The notes below the pieces were generated by a model. The model made no database searches. It was not told where the DNA came from and worked only from the letters and a program-made list of their open reading frames with translations. From the IMG/VR virus record IMGVR_UViG_3300025809_000069, positions 1 to 32,122 of that record: DNA of 32,122 nt. One strand, 5' to 3'. This document shows, piece after piece, positions 7,601 through 15,700 of the stretch (its first letter is position 1; the number at the start of each line of letters is the position of its first letter). A program made the position numbers and the translations under genes. The stretch is from a virus.

Positions 7601-9204
7601 CTTGTAGCGTTCTTAACTATTTTAAGAGCTCCTAATCTTTCAAGGCCAGCAGAAGCAATAGCAAATCCAGCCGCTTCTCCTTTGTTAGCATATTTACCGT
7701 CTCTTAAAGCTTCTAGCATTAAAGCTCTTCTATCTTCCTCAGGTAATTCATCAAAATCATCTACATCTTTTCTTAAGCCTTCTTCAAGAGCTGTGTAATA
7801 ATTAGCTCCATATTCTTGTAAAAATATACCAGCAAACCCAAGTCCTGAAATAACTGGATTACCTGTTACGGCTCCAGCTGTTCCTAAAGCTAATTGGGGT
7901 GTAGCTTCTCCTACAGTTCTAACTATGTCCGTGAAGCTTATACCATCCGCTAAATCTGCTTTATTAAATAGGCTTTGATATTTTTGCGTTTCACTAATAT
8001 TTTTTAATGATTCTAAAGTTTTGTCTTCGTAGGTTTTTATTTTTTCTTTAAGAAAATTAACATGATCTTCTACTGTGCCTTTTGTAGCTCCCGTAGTGTA
8101 ACCTTCCTTAACGTTATATCTACCTCCGAAATAAGAAGGAGAATCTTCAGCTGTTGTGCCTAAGTCTAACTTGTCTTGTAAAGATTTTAATTCTTTAGAA
8201 TAATCTTCAAGTAGAGATTGTTCCGTGCTCAACATAGATTGCTTTACTCCTGTGCCAATATTTATTCCTCCAGAAACCACTGATTCCCAAAAATCTGGAA
8301 TATAATCAGGTAATACGCGTTTTGCAGCATCTATACCTGACAAAAACTTGCTGTCATATCGTCCAAATGCTCTACTTTGCTCTTCAGCAACTTGGCCCGC
8401 AACTGTAGATAGTTGATCTACCGTATTTTTATATATAGGAGAATCTACAACAGGCGTAAGTACTAATTCTTTGTATTTTTGCTTATATTCTTCTTCTGCT
8501 AAACTAAGCTCAGCCGGGTCAGTTGTATCGTATTTTTTTTGTAAATCTTCTAAGAAGCTATCTAAAGCTGGTTTTTGCTTTTGTTCATATTTATTTACTT
8601 CTGTTTGAAGTACGGGATCAGCTTGCATAGTATTAAGTATACCAGCTTCTAATGCCGTATCAAATTCTTTTTGATCCTCAAACTTACTGAAATCTGTAGG
8701 TATATTTTTTATAAAAAGATTTTTGGCATCTTCAGTAGCCTTAGCTTCATATGAATCTGTTTCTCTATTATAAACCTGCGTTGTTAGCTTAGGCGGTTGT
8801 ACCCATTTGTCAGCATACTTTTTGCGAACTTCAGGCGACATAGCACTTAAAGCTTCCCATCTACCTGTGCCGTTTAATATTTCGTTGTAAGAGTTTTGAT
8901 ATTCTTCAAGTTGAACATTGTATGGTTTTTCTTTAAAACCAGATCTACCTTCTTCATCAAGATAACTTCCGTAAACCGAAGAACCATTGCCCAAGCTGGA
9001 TTCCGTATTTTTTGGTGCTTGATTTACCGACGGAGCAGTCGCACCCTGTACACCGTCTTTTTGCTTTTTTGGCGTTTCTTCTTCGGATACAGTAATCCCG
9101 TTTAATTCTATTAGCTTTTCTAAAGTAATATTATTACTTTCAGCTAATGCCCTTAGTTTGGCTTCATCTGCGGGGTTTCCGTCTTTAAATTTATAATCTG
9201 GCAT
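1642..9204 (-). CDS. Giant virion/ejection protein with metalloprotease-like and nuclease-like motifs (2520 aa)
   Basis: One uninterrupted 7.5-kb frame, more than a fifth of the window. The N-terminus has a weak LysM-like half motif (residues ~14-37, LRALAESNNITLEKLIELNG). Gly/Ala-rich hydrophobic stretches follow around residues 430-480 and 600-630. HEFLH at 838-842 is a zincin-type HExxH motif. Residues ~1519-1563 carry E1519, D1548 in VGGDI and E1561-x-K1563 in IELKLN, spaced like a PD-(D/E)XK nuclease core. The last ~500 residues include SSNLGRLFLAFANTPAQYARL and an ISKILYYGFVQNLYF segment, then an acidic patch and a basic end; I recognise this C-terminal region as recurrent in giant proteins of marine phages. 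Its place after the tail genes and two candidate internal proteins and before lysis fits a protein packaged in the capsid and injected with DNA. No tape-measure-like helical repeat or RNA-polymerase DxDGD motif was seen. Function is inferred. Confidence 0.85.
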   Translation of the reverse strand: MPDYKFKDGNPADEAKLRALAESNNITLEKLIELNGITVSEEETPKKQKDGVQGATAPSVNQAPKNTESSLGNGSSVYGSYLDEEGRSGFKEKPYNVQLEEYQNSYNEILNGTGRWEALSAMSPEVRKKYADKWVQPPKLTTQVYNRETDSYEAKATEDAKNLFIKNIPTDFSKFEDQKEFDTALEAGILNTMQADPVLQTEVNKYEQKQKPALDSFLEDLQKKYDTTDPAELSLAEEEYKQKYKELVLTPVVDSPIYKNTVDQLSTVAGQVAEEQSRAFGRYDSKFLSGIDAAKRVLPDYIPDFWESVVSGGINIGTGVKQSMLSTEQSLLEDYSKELKSLQDKLDLGTTAEDSPSYFGGRYNVKEGYTTGATKGTVEDHVNFLKEKIKTYEDKTLESLKNISETQKYQSLFNKADLADGISFTDIVRTVGEATPQLALGTAGAVTGNPVISGLGFAGIFLQEYGANYYTALEEGLRKDVDDFDELPEEDRRALMLEALRDGKYANKGEAAGFAIASAGLERLGALKIVKNATRTVGLGKDFKNALGSLYRGEVKKVVGNAIATGKRMAKGGISEFGTETAQGVLSQMSTGAQLDEGILSYVKLADAFEEGKAGFIVGAVIPGGAAVARQSVTELRNTARDIATRFDLNSNLKTVNKFFENAEQNLKNKLTTNNLNQEKYDAAINDLNDARNTGFSIPKDFSEQSKKEVFDLLLEKKKLEASIQGIDPDLATNAKRRIAEINTQLQVISETEADVKKGEKFLKKSGLEGDFTATETDQEFAEQIALIKDSKGNRKFSDADIEAGKNSRFGVFVSEDGSIIVNKAAAKRANVTTTARHEFLHKIILAAVNSSSEGAKQIGSDLMAFVESELGKSIKGDPTRFLKDLEGYKTKAAQQIAKIEARDVNLKDWLKKGFINQNAYDEATKNDVKNKALVESNAFEEALTLMSEALANGDLAYNASFMTKVRDFIRRFLQTIPGAAGNIDLADGKATFDFIRDYNRLFDKGKFNKAFKEFAQTGTLKSVEVKESTKITPEQKKLNDKVDNLVGPKDADGNYTVTKAEWDTGALFNAYNEIINGTAIDALIMRGIEGDSVYGKSKQDFIDDVKDGITGTIMRFNPEENNSLIGFINSQLGFRKGDVLKKYKKESGIGGKSIDVAAGETGSIAELAAEETAEDALDAEAKMLQQEAELNKKPTFLESLPVDQKIEEGKTYQEALENETAERIKRNVQLYDQKVSQNRTISPFIAELKMDISDAFYKPTKKFINEYKGGYEGFLTDFKATLLNNYTTTYLARHPLFRKGVLKRVKGQWMPPRKINKNGIFKYEWVDENGKKLKIDRDNAAGRGLTSGPEFIKRNPNINSVIGINEFVDYHFQDGALRKKKKQNPEDAVARQIASEAALEIFQNDLLENGPLTQLFEDRAELLGKILSDNAAITIASDIDRGLIKFSEKSMKQPKIAPIHNKALNILADQGPAAMDTYLGALKDQDVADLVKNYFDNRLWENGLFADAKARNRGLAYENYIKKVIRASKVKDVSVSMIGKKQKVGGDIILSIGKNKIPIELKLNDVAQMSSFTARIADDSTVSFSREGLDDAAGIKDLKEILSSKDYAAKVKAFQDEGLKFAKDNNLYAEVINGRLVAQKAVFEYLVENGEQAKLNVTVDSNESIINALYNDKDVYYMDLGNKGLFHLGEDVNKLNTPRLASPVQLYARWTRSSKIDGQDRYTTSLRVFPNLTGDINKSTISLSDPANIKDVLNDLNFQEQNIKESNKIDTEINRMIQDVSGIPANERVSKVRGAKLGKNKKGALFVPYSHEDFLGLMYPLVGKSKQGNADLDFIKQTILTPFAKAEHNITRERLNTAAEFRALKKQINKELGSTSLSKELGKEAIDGFTNEDAIRVWLWDNQQMDIPGLNEKDIAKIKNKVMKNPPLAMYALKLRGLLQGKYPEPGNNWEGGNISYDIQQNLENTRREFHLKTWQENVDKMFSPENKAKLEAAFGPKYVEALNNMLQRMKTGRNRTQNNSRIENALLDYLNGSVAAIMALNTKSALLQQLSNVNFINWTDNNPLKAAQAFANQPQYWRDVVDLLNSDYLKNRRSGLKINVTESELAEAAKSKNKVTAFIGLLGQKGFILTQYGDSFAIASGGATFFRNRFKSYSKETDADGNKLYTEEQAKEKAMADFMEISEDNQQSSRTDKISMQQSSNLGRLFLAFANTPAQYARLTKKAALDLSNGRGDPKTNISKILYYGFVQNLYFSFLQKGLFSMLFDDDDEQENDPQKADKTKKKAFEMANSSLDSVLRGGGGIGGATLAMAKNLIIKAYEKSKKNRPMYSELAYQTLQVSPPISSKLTKLRQAGSAFDYNMWEIKNRGLALDNPALMAGARGTTAITNIPLDRLVVKAENMKNAMNSDVETWQRIASVLGWQGWELGIVDPKKEVETAKKKAEGKDKAKATRDQKAKEKKEAEEERLSKMTAQEIAQEQYDALMKRRASGKKGAKTRKKNKKTKDSLDLEILKRSILNK

Positions 9205-9225
9205 GTTGTTTATTTAATTTTATTA

Positions 9226-10362
9226 TTATTCTGTAAATAAAAGATTATCGTAGGCATCGGGATCTTGATTAGGTAGTGGTGGAGTAACAAGTTCAAGAGG
9301 CTCCGTTTGGGGTTGTGAGTTTCTGTTTTTCCATTTCGTATACCCTTCAACATCACCTATTTTAGAATAGCCTCCAGCTGTTGTCATTATATATCTTTGG
9401 TCTTCACCTTTTCCAACAATTTCGTAATTTGTTACTACAAGATCTTTATTTTGTTTTTTAGATGCTTTAGCTTCAAGTTTTTGTTGTGCTCTGTCATAGG
9501 AGCCCTGAGCAACCTCTTTCATAGAATTAACAACAACGTCAACCACCTCAGGTATTGAAGATGAGGGGTTATCTTCGTTAACTTCCATGGTTAAGCTTAG
9601 CTCACCTAGAAGATCGTCATCAACAATTGACATCATAGCAGAAGGGTCTTTAGAAAACTGAGCAGTAAGATTGTTTCGTAATAGATCTTCATTAGCTTGA
9701 CTCATCTGAACACCTCCGTTATAATAGTTTTCGTTTTGCTTAAGTAGGTTGTTTGCTAAAGGATAGGCTTTTAATGGAGGATCTTTAAAATCATTAAATA
9801 GTAAGTTTTCTCCATTGTCATTAAATATAACTTGCCCATCTGCTCCTATCCCAAACGCTGCTTGGTTTGTGTAAATATCAGCGGCTTTCTTATTAGCTTT
9901 AATGTCTCCGTTAGATATTCTACCGCTTTGAAAATCATCTAAGTATTCTGTTTTTCTAGTTTTATATGCTTTTAATTGATCTGCTAAAGTACTAAAAGAT
10001 CTCTGAACAGTGCTTAGTTGGTCTTTTAGCTCTAAATAAACCTCACTACCAGGCTTAACCCTAGCTAGTTGATTTGAAATTTCTACATAGCGGTTTTTCT
10101 CCATAGACAAAAATTTTGTCACAGTAGATTCTTCTTCTGCGTTTAAGCCTAGTAAATCAACATCGGAATTTAAAGCATCTACATAGCTGCCGACCTGCCT
10201 GTCAATTGCCGCGTTCTCTTTTTTTCTGCGGAGTTTGTTAGCTTGCAACTGCTGAAACATAGGTTGCAAAGATTTTATACTTTGGCCTACGGCTGCACCT
10301 GCATCAACAAACTTGCTGCTTGCTATACCTGCTCCTTTTATTAACGCTTCATTTACTGCCAT
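9226..10362 (-). CDS. Putative internal virion protein, helical (378 aa)
   Basis: I do not recognise a named domain. The N-terminal ~35 residues are Ala/Gly-rich (KGAGIASSKFVDAGAAVGQS), followed by predicted helices with a charged stretch (residues ~43-50, KLRRKKEN) and coiled-coil-like sequence to about residue 160. The C-terminal part is more polar and ends in a Pro/Glu-rich tail (EPLELVTPPLPNQDPDAYDNLLF). It lies between a small Ala/Gly-rich candidate ejection protein and the giant protein, with 15- and 21-base gaps, so the three are almost certainly co-transcribed. By position it resembles the set of two or three internal ejection proteins in podoviruses such as T7 (gp14-gp16) and P22 (gp7, gp16, gp20). 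Function is inferred from position only. Confidence 0.7.
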   Translation of the reverse strand: MAVNEALIKGAGIASSKFVDAGAAVGQSIKSLQPMFQQLQANKLRRKKENAAIDRQVGSYVDALNSDVDLLGLNAEEESTVTKFLSMEKNRYVEISNQLARVKPGSEVYLELKDQLSTVQRSFSTLADQLKAYKTRKTEYLDDFQSGRISNGDIKANKKAADIYTNQAAFGIGADGQVIFNDNGENLLFNDFKDPPLKAYPLANNLLKQNENYYNGGVQMSQANEDLLRNNLTAQFSKDPSAMMSIVDDDLLGELSLTMEVNEDNPSSSIPEVVDVVVNSMKEVAQGSYDRAQQKLEAKASKKQNKDLVVTNYEIVGKGEDQRYIMTTAGGYSKIGDVEGYTKWKNRNSQPQTEPLELVTPPLPNQDPDAYDNLLFTE

Positions 10363-10377
10363 TTTATTGTTTTTTTA

Positions 10378-11019
10378 TTAATTACCATATAACGCTGCAC
10401 TAAAGCTGCCTGGATCCTGGTTTTGTTCTAAACCACCCATAACACCCGCTGCTGCTCCTGCTACTTGACCAACTCCGCCTATTATACTTGCTGTGGCGGC
10501 GTCTTTAGCTGCATTAGCTGCGCCTAGTCTTTGTTGAGCCATCCCAAGTAAAGTCCCTGTTTTCTGGTACTCTAAGCCTCTAGCGTCTTTAGCTCCTGCT
10601 GCTGACCTCATTTGATTAGCATCAGCTGCTCTGTTTGATAGTATTTCGTTTTGTCTTTCTTGTTGACCTATTGATATGCCTGCTCTTTCAGCGTTTTGAG
10701 AACCTTGATTTGCCATAGATTGAGCTAAGGCTGCAATGCCGGAACCTCCAGCAGCGCCGGACAAACTATCCATTACATTAGCCATTTGATTTTGCTGTTG
10801 CCTAGCTGTGAAATCTGCTTGCTGAGTGTTAACTGTTAGGTCCTCCATGGTGTTATCCATGTTTGCCATTAGGTTGCTAGTGTCTAGTGCTTCGTACTGG
10901 CCTTTGAATTTTTCCATTTCTCTTTGTGCGGCACGCTGTTCTCTTTTTCTTTTTCCACTACCTATTAGTCCTCCGGCAATTCCCGCAACACCAGAGATAG
11001 CTCCCATTATTGGCATCAT
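10378..11019 (-). CDS. Putative DNA-ejection/internal virion protein with two glycine-zipper segments (213 aa)
   Basis: The protein has a hydrophobic Gly/Ala helix at residues ~4-22 (IMGAISGVAGIAGGLIGSG), a basic turn (KRKREQRAAQR), a long Gln/Ala/Asn-rich helical middle, and a second Gly/Ala-rich hydrophobic segment near residues 178-197 (TASIIGGVGQVAGAAAGVMG). This hairpin-like design, low-complexity amphipathic helices between two membrane-active segments, is typical of small podovirus ejection proteins such as T7 gp14 or P22 gp7/gp20, which enter the cell envelope during infection. Start: MMP offers two adjacent ATGs; the first is used. Its place directly upstream of the two larger candidate internal proteins supports this reading, but no specific homolog was established. 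Confidence 0.68.
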   Translation of the reverse strand: MMPIMGAISGVAGIAGGLIGSGKRKREQRAAQREMEKFKGQYEALDTSNLMANMDNTMEDLTVNTQQADFTARQQQNQMANVMDSLSGAAGGSGIAALAQSMANQGSQNAERAGISIGQQERQNEILSNRAADANQMRSAAGAKDARGLEYQKTGTLLGMAQQRLGAANAAKDAATASIIGGVGQVAGAAAGVMGGLEQNQDPGSFSAALYGN

Positions 11020-11052
11020 ATCTATTAAGTTTTTATATATTATTATTACATG

Positions 11053-11385
11053 TTATTTGCTACTTTCAAAAACCTCTATTCCTGTTGAGAATATTTCACC
11101 GTAGCTAGTGCTTTCATTTTTTAATTTTACTACAGCATAAGCTCCGACCATAGCCCCTATGTTAGGCTCATTGTTTTTGCTAAATAGTATAAAACTAGAT
11201 ACCGTAGGGCGTACAGTACCAGCTGCAATATTACAGGTAATCGAGTTATCTGCTATGTTTATTGCGGTTATTGTTCCTATTTCAACAATTGTTTCACCGT
11301 TAACATCATTAGTATAATAAGCGGTGTCTCCTACTTGAGCTGAAACATTAATTGAATTTGGAAAAGTTAAAGTTATAGAAGGCAT
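11053..11385 (-). CDS. Small beta-rich structural protein (110 aa)
   Basis: The sequence begins MPSITLTFPNSINVSAQVGDTAYYTNDV and alternates short hydrophobic strands with Thr/Ser/Asn turns, as in all-beta virion proteins. The C-terminal half (GAMVGAYAVVKLKNESTSYGEIFSTGIEVFESSK) matches a pattern I recall from small uncharacterised proteins downstream of stabilization proteins in marine phages. The start lies one base after the TAA stop of the upstream beta-rich gene, so translation is likely coupled. A tail or baseplate-like accessory role is plausible; nothing shows it directly. Confidence 0.65.
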   Translation of the reverse strand: MPSITLTFPNSINVSAQVGDTAYYTNDVNGETIVEIGTITAINIADNSITCNIAAGTVRPTVSSFILFSKNNEPNIGAMVGAYAVVKLKNESTSYGEIFSTGIEVFESSK

Positions 11386-11386
11386 A

Positions 11387-12733
11387 TTAATTAAATGTTA
11401 AAAAGTTATCAATGTTTATGGTACTAGCTATATCAGTTGTTCCTGTTGAAAGTATGGAATAGTTTATTAGCATCGTTATTTTGTTGGTGCTAACAGCTCC
11501 CGCTTCCTGGTACTCAAAGAAGCCTACGCTATTTATAAAAATTTCTGTACCATTCCCAGTAGTATAAGTTATATTAGTAAAAGAGTTCCTTGTAGGAAAG
11601 TTTATAACATCCGTTGAATTGTTTAATGTTCCCGTAGGGTTTTCAATTAACACAGTATAGTCATATGCTCTTAAATACGATGTACTGAATTCTTGGTCAG
11701 CAGAATATTTTGGGTTTATAGTAGGAGACGCTGTAGATCCAATAAAACCATTTGTACTTGTAATTCCAAACCCAACCGATATAGATTGATATTGGTTTAA
11801 AGTAAATACTGCAGGAGTTAAAGTAGGGCTTAGGGTCCCGCTTATAGTAACAGTATATGTTTCGGAAGACCCAGTTATTTTAGGAAATGGTATATTTAAA
11901 GAGTTAAGACCTACGCTGTTTATGGTGCTTGAATAAGAAAATATATTTACGCTCAAAGAATTTACTACATTAACAGAAAAAGCTGCTCCCTCAACTCCTC
12001 TAATATCCATCTGCTTAACTCCTCCGCTTTCAGTTAAGGAACTAACATCAATATTGTAAGAATTAACTTGAACCACGTTTGTTGCAGGTATAGGCTTAAC
12101 ATCCTGTGCTATATATTTTATTTTATCTGTAGTAACATCTTCCGATTTAACTAAATAATCAACTGTAATTTGAGCTGATAATCTATAGCCGTTTGCATCA
12201 AAAGAGCTTGTAGTAGATTGTTGATAGTTGGCAGGTGAGGACGTACTCACATAAGCTTGAGGTAATGAGGGTAAGTAATAACCAGCGTCTGCGGTTAAAG
12301 TTTGAACATAGCTTTGAGTTGAGTTATATGTTCCATTTAAAGACACGGTACCTGAGCTTTTATTTGCTGTTATTCTTGAATTAAGTTCTGTTTCTACAGT
12401 AACAGTGTTAAAGTAAACTTTCTGAATAACATCTCCTGTTATGCATAGCCCTAAGTCCAAAGGAGCAGCAGGCATAGTTAAGGGATTGTCAAGCGTAATA
12501 TTACAAAACACATGCAAAGGAGACTCCGGGCTAACTCCTTGAACAAAAGCTACAGAAGCCACGCCTGTTGGTAGTGGTAAAATTGGATCAAATAATCCTG
12601 AAAGAAGAGCATACCCCGGTTTTGGCTGCATTTTTAAAGATACAGTTGGCCTTGTGGATGCAATATTTGTACCTGCTGTTTGGAAAAAATCTTCTCCTTC
12701 AGCGGTAAAATTTGGAAAATCTACTAAAAACAT
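11387..12733 (-). CDS. Beta-rich tail-associated structural protein, unidentified (448 aa)
   Basis: No named domain recognised. The composition is Ser/Thr/Asn-rich with few charges, and the sequence is made of short alternating strands (e.g. YNSTQSYVQTLTADAGYYLP, SETYTVTISGTLSPTLTPAVF), typical of immunoglobulin-like or beta-sandwich virion proteins. There is no signal peptide: the protein starts MFLVDFPNFTAEGEDFF. It follows the 1653-residue stabilization-type protein by 15 bases and precedes a small beta-rich gene by one base, which argues for a part of the tail tip or an appendage on it. Receptor binding is possible but not shown. Confidence 0.65.
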   Translation of the reverse strand: MFLVDFPNFTAEGEDFFQTAGTNIASTRPTVSLKMQPKPGYALLSGLFDPILPLPTGVASVAFVQGVSPESPLHVFCNITLDNPLTMPAAPLDLGLCITGDVIQKVYFNTVTVETELNSRITANKSSGTVSLNGTYNSTQSYVQTLTADAGYYLPSLPQAYVSTSSPANYQQSTTSSFDANGYRLSAQITVDYLVKSEDVTTDKIKYIAQDVKPIPATNVVQVNSYNIDVSSLTESGGVKQMDIRGVEGAAFSVNVVNSLSVNIFSYSSTINSVGLNSLNIPFPKITGSSETYTVTISGTLSPTLTPAVFTLNQYQSISVGFGITSTNGFIGSTASPTINPKYSADQEFSTSYLRAYDYTVLIENPTGTLNNSTDVINFPTRNSFTNITYTTGNGTEIFINSVGFFEYQEAGAVSTNKITMLINYSILSTGTTDIASTINIDNFLTFN

Positions 12734-12748
12734 ATATTATATTATTAA

Positions 12749-15700
12749 TTAAGGGACGTAGCAAGTATTGTCTATAAATATTCTTACTTTATATTCTTCT
12801 ACAGTTACATCTCCGGTTATTGTTGTTGCTCTACCAATTCCTTGAACACTAAATTCCGATGTGCTAACATTAGTATCACAATCTGAATTAAAAAAAGTTT
12901 CAAGACCTTTTATATAGTTAAAATTCTTATTTTCTTTAGTTATAAATTCTTTTATATACCCTTCTTGCATGTCAGTAACAATAGCTTGAGCATACCATCC
13001 TTCTTTGTTAGCTGGAACAGATTGAGATATTGGCGTTAAATTGCCTGCTACTATCTGAGCTATAGAATAATCAACTCCATTTCCTGTAGAATATACATAA
13101 TTTCTAGGACGTGATCCAACATAATCCAATGCTTTAAACCCTTTAACAACGGTTGGCCCGTCATTAAATATAGTGGTCATCGTACTAAAATATTGTACAC
13201 CATAAAAATTGTTGTAAGTTTCATTTTCAGCATGAATCCAAAGTAATCCATTTTTAAAAGTGTAATAGTTGTTATTTATAGACACTCCAGCTTCAGGTAT
13301 AAAGGACTTTCTAGATTCCCATCCTTTAGTGCCTTCTGCAAACGAAACAGTAGTTTCTGTTACCTTAGGATCTCCAATATCTAAATCATCATCACAATCA
13401 GTTCTGTCTACAATGCCTTCTGCTAATTTTTCCTGCCATTCCGCTGAAAGCGTATTTAATGACAAATTGTACAGCTGGCTATCTTCGTCGTAAGTTCCAA
13501 TAATACGATTGTTTAACTTTAAGTTATCCGCAAAGAAATCAGCAAGACCAACGTTCGATATTTCCGTTAATCCGTCTCTTGACAATCTCATTACAGATCC
13601 TCTACTTTTATCTGCAAAATATGCTCTAAATCCAAAGAACGCAAAACTCTCCGGGTTTGTGCTAATACCAAACTCACCTACATAAGGTACGGCTTGACCA
13701 AGAACATTAGTGTTTCCTGTAATATTAGTATTTCCGTCTGCGTTATACAAAGCATCTTTATTAGCTAATACTCTAAAGCACTTATCCTCGCATAAAGTTA
13801 TAAGATCAGTATCTCTACTGTAGAGCTTTTGAATGCTTCCATATATCGGATTTAATTCTTTAGTGATAGGTAGTGCTTGTATAAACTGATTAAGCCTATT
13901 GACGCCCGCTGTCGAGTTAAATATTTGTGAGAATATAAAACCATTAGAACGAACTTCTTCTTCATAAGGTTCGTCTAAAACAGTCGACACTTTAGCTCCT
14001 TTACCAATTTCAAAAGCATTGAAATCATCCCTTATTCTATTTGATTCTACGCCATTGGCAAAACCAAAAGAATTAAACCAAGGCAACCTATGTGTTTCAC
14101 TGTATTGAGAAATCGGTATTGCGTCGGACGCTTCGTAGTAAAGATTAAGGTCTAAAGATTCGTCTGGCTCTGTTTCGAATATCGCAGGATCTTCATCTAC
14201 TCTTCTGTCCCCTGTAGCTTGAACTAAAACAATCATTTCAATGTCAATTCTACCTGTGGGATTTTCAGGGTCTGTTCTGTCTATAGGAAGGTATTGCTGC
14301 CCCTCAACTTCAAACGATGTCTGAGTGTACGGTAAAGGGTCATAAGATCCAGCGGGTCTATTATTATAATTTATAATATTGTACATTGCATAAGCGTTTA
14401 CAGGATGTCGCAGTCTTTTGTCAAACAAAAGTCCCCAGAAATGAGTCTGCCAGCCTGTTTGAAACCCGCTTTCTACAATAGTATACTCTGTATCGTGATT
14501 ACTAAAACGAATTTTAGTACCAGCTACTAAATTTTTTGCAATCCCTTTAAACCCTCCTGTGCCAGTAAATTGCCCATCTATTCTTCTTCCTATATGAACG
14601 TCCCAAGGTTTTCCAGAAGATGGTGCTCTCATGTTTAAGCCGGTTTTAACTTTATTACTATCACCTCCCTGGAAATCAGTAGGTCTTCCTCTGTAAAACC
14701 CAAGAATGGGGCTTTGGCCTTTAAAGCTTTTAATGCCTGTAATATTGCTAAATCTACCTGAGGGACCACCGTCTCCCCAAATAGCTAAATCTTCAACGGG
14801 CTGTCCTCCAATTGACTCACTTTGATCGCTTAATCCTCCAAAAGTCCAAGGCGCATTAATATTTGAGTAGCCCTCGTCATCTACAAATCCTGCAGAGGGT
14901 CCCATTCCGCCTCCGGTAAAATACCAGCCATCATTATAGGATTGGTTATTAGTATTAGCGTTGCCTAGAATTGCGTCACTATTAAAAAAATTTGAGCCAG
15001 TCCCCAGCCCTTCAATTCTACCAGCAGTATCGAGGCGTCCATTATACCAGTTGGCTGGCTGATTATTAAAAGTAGCAGCGGCTCCTTCTGTAAATGAACT
15101 AGTACCTAAAAAAGAACTTGTAAGCGTTGAATTTGATTCAAGTCTAGCAAAAAATCTACCTTTAAACTCTTCATAAGTTTCAATCTTAGCACGTTCCGAT
15201 ATTTCTGTTGTTATAGGCAAATTAAGTAATGACTGCTCATCCCCAGGGGTGGCATATAAGAAATTAACATCTGACCCAAACTTAGGAAAAACAGTAAGCA
15301 GCCACGACCCACTAACTTGGTTAAGCTCATCTATTCGGTAATATTGAGAAAAAACTCCATCTTTAATAAACCTAACGTAATTACCTCTTTGTGTGCCGTT
15401 GTCATTTGTAAACGGGGATGAGCTGCCTCCCGCTATTGAAAACACATTAGAACCTTCTACAGGTGTATTACCGTAAACTAATTCAGTAGCTGTTCCATCG
15501 AAAGGAAAAGCCGCGGAAAACCCATGGTTGTCAGCATGTAAGATATCATACCTAAAAGAAATATCCGCAGGGGGCTCTGTTTCTATAGCAAGAACTTTAT
15601 ATCTGTTGTCTGAAGTTTGCACAGCTGATGATTCACCGTGTGTCTTTTTAAGTATAATGTGATCCCCAACTTCAAACTTATTAACCTCTGAAGACGGAAA

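Noticed and set aside
1642-9204. Giant protein as a crAss-type virion RNA polymerase
   Set aside because: No DxDGD catalytic motif is present; the only Asp run (DDDDEQEND near the C-terminus) is in an acidic linker.
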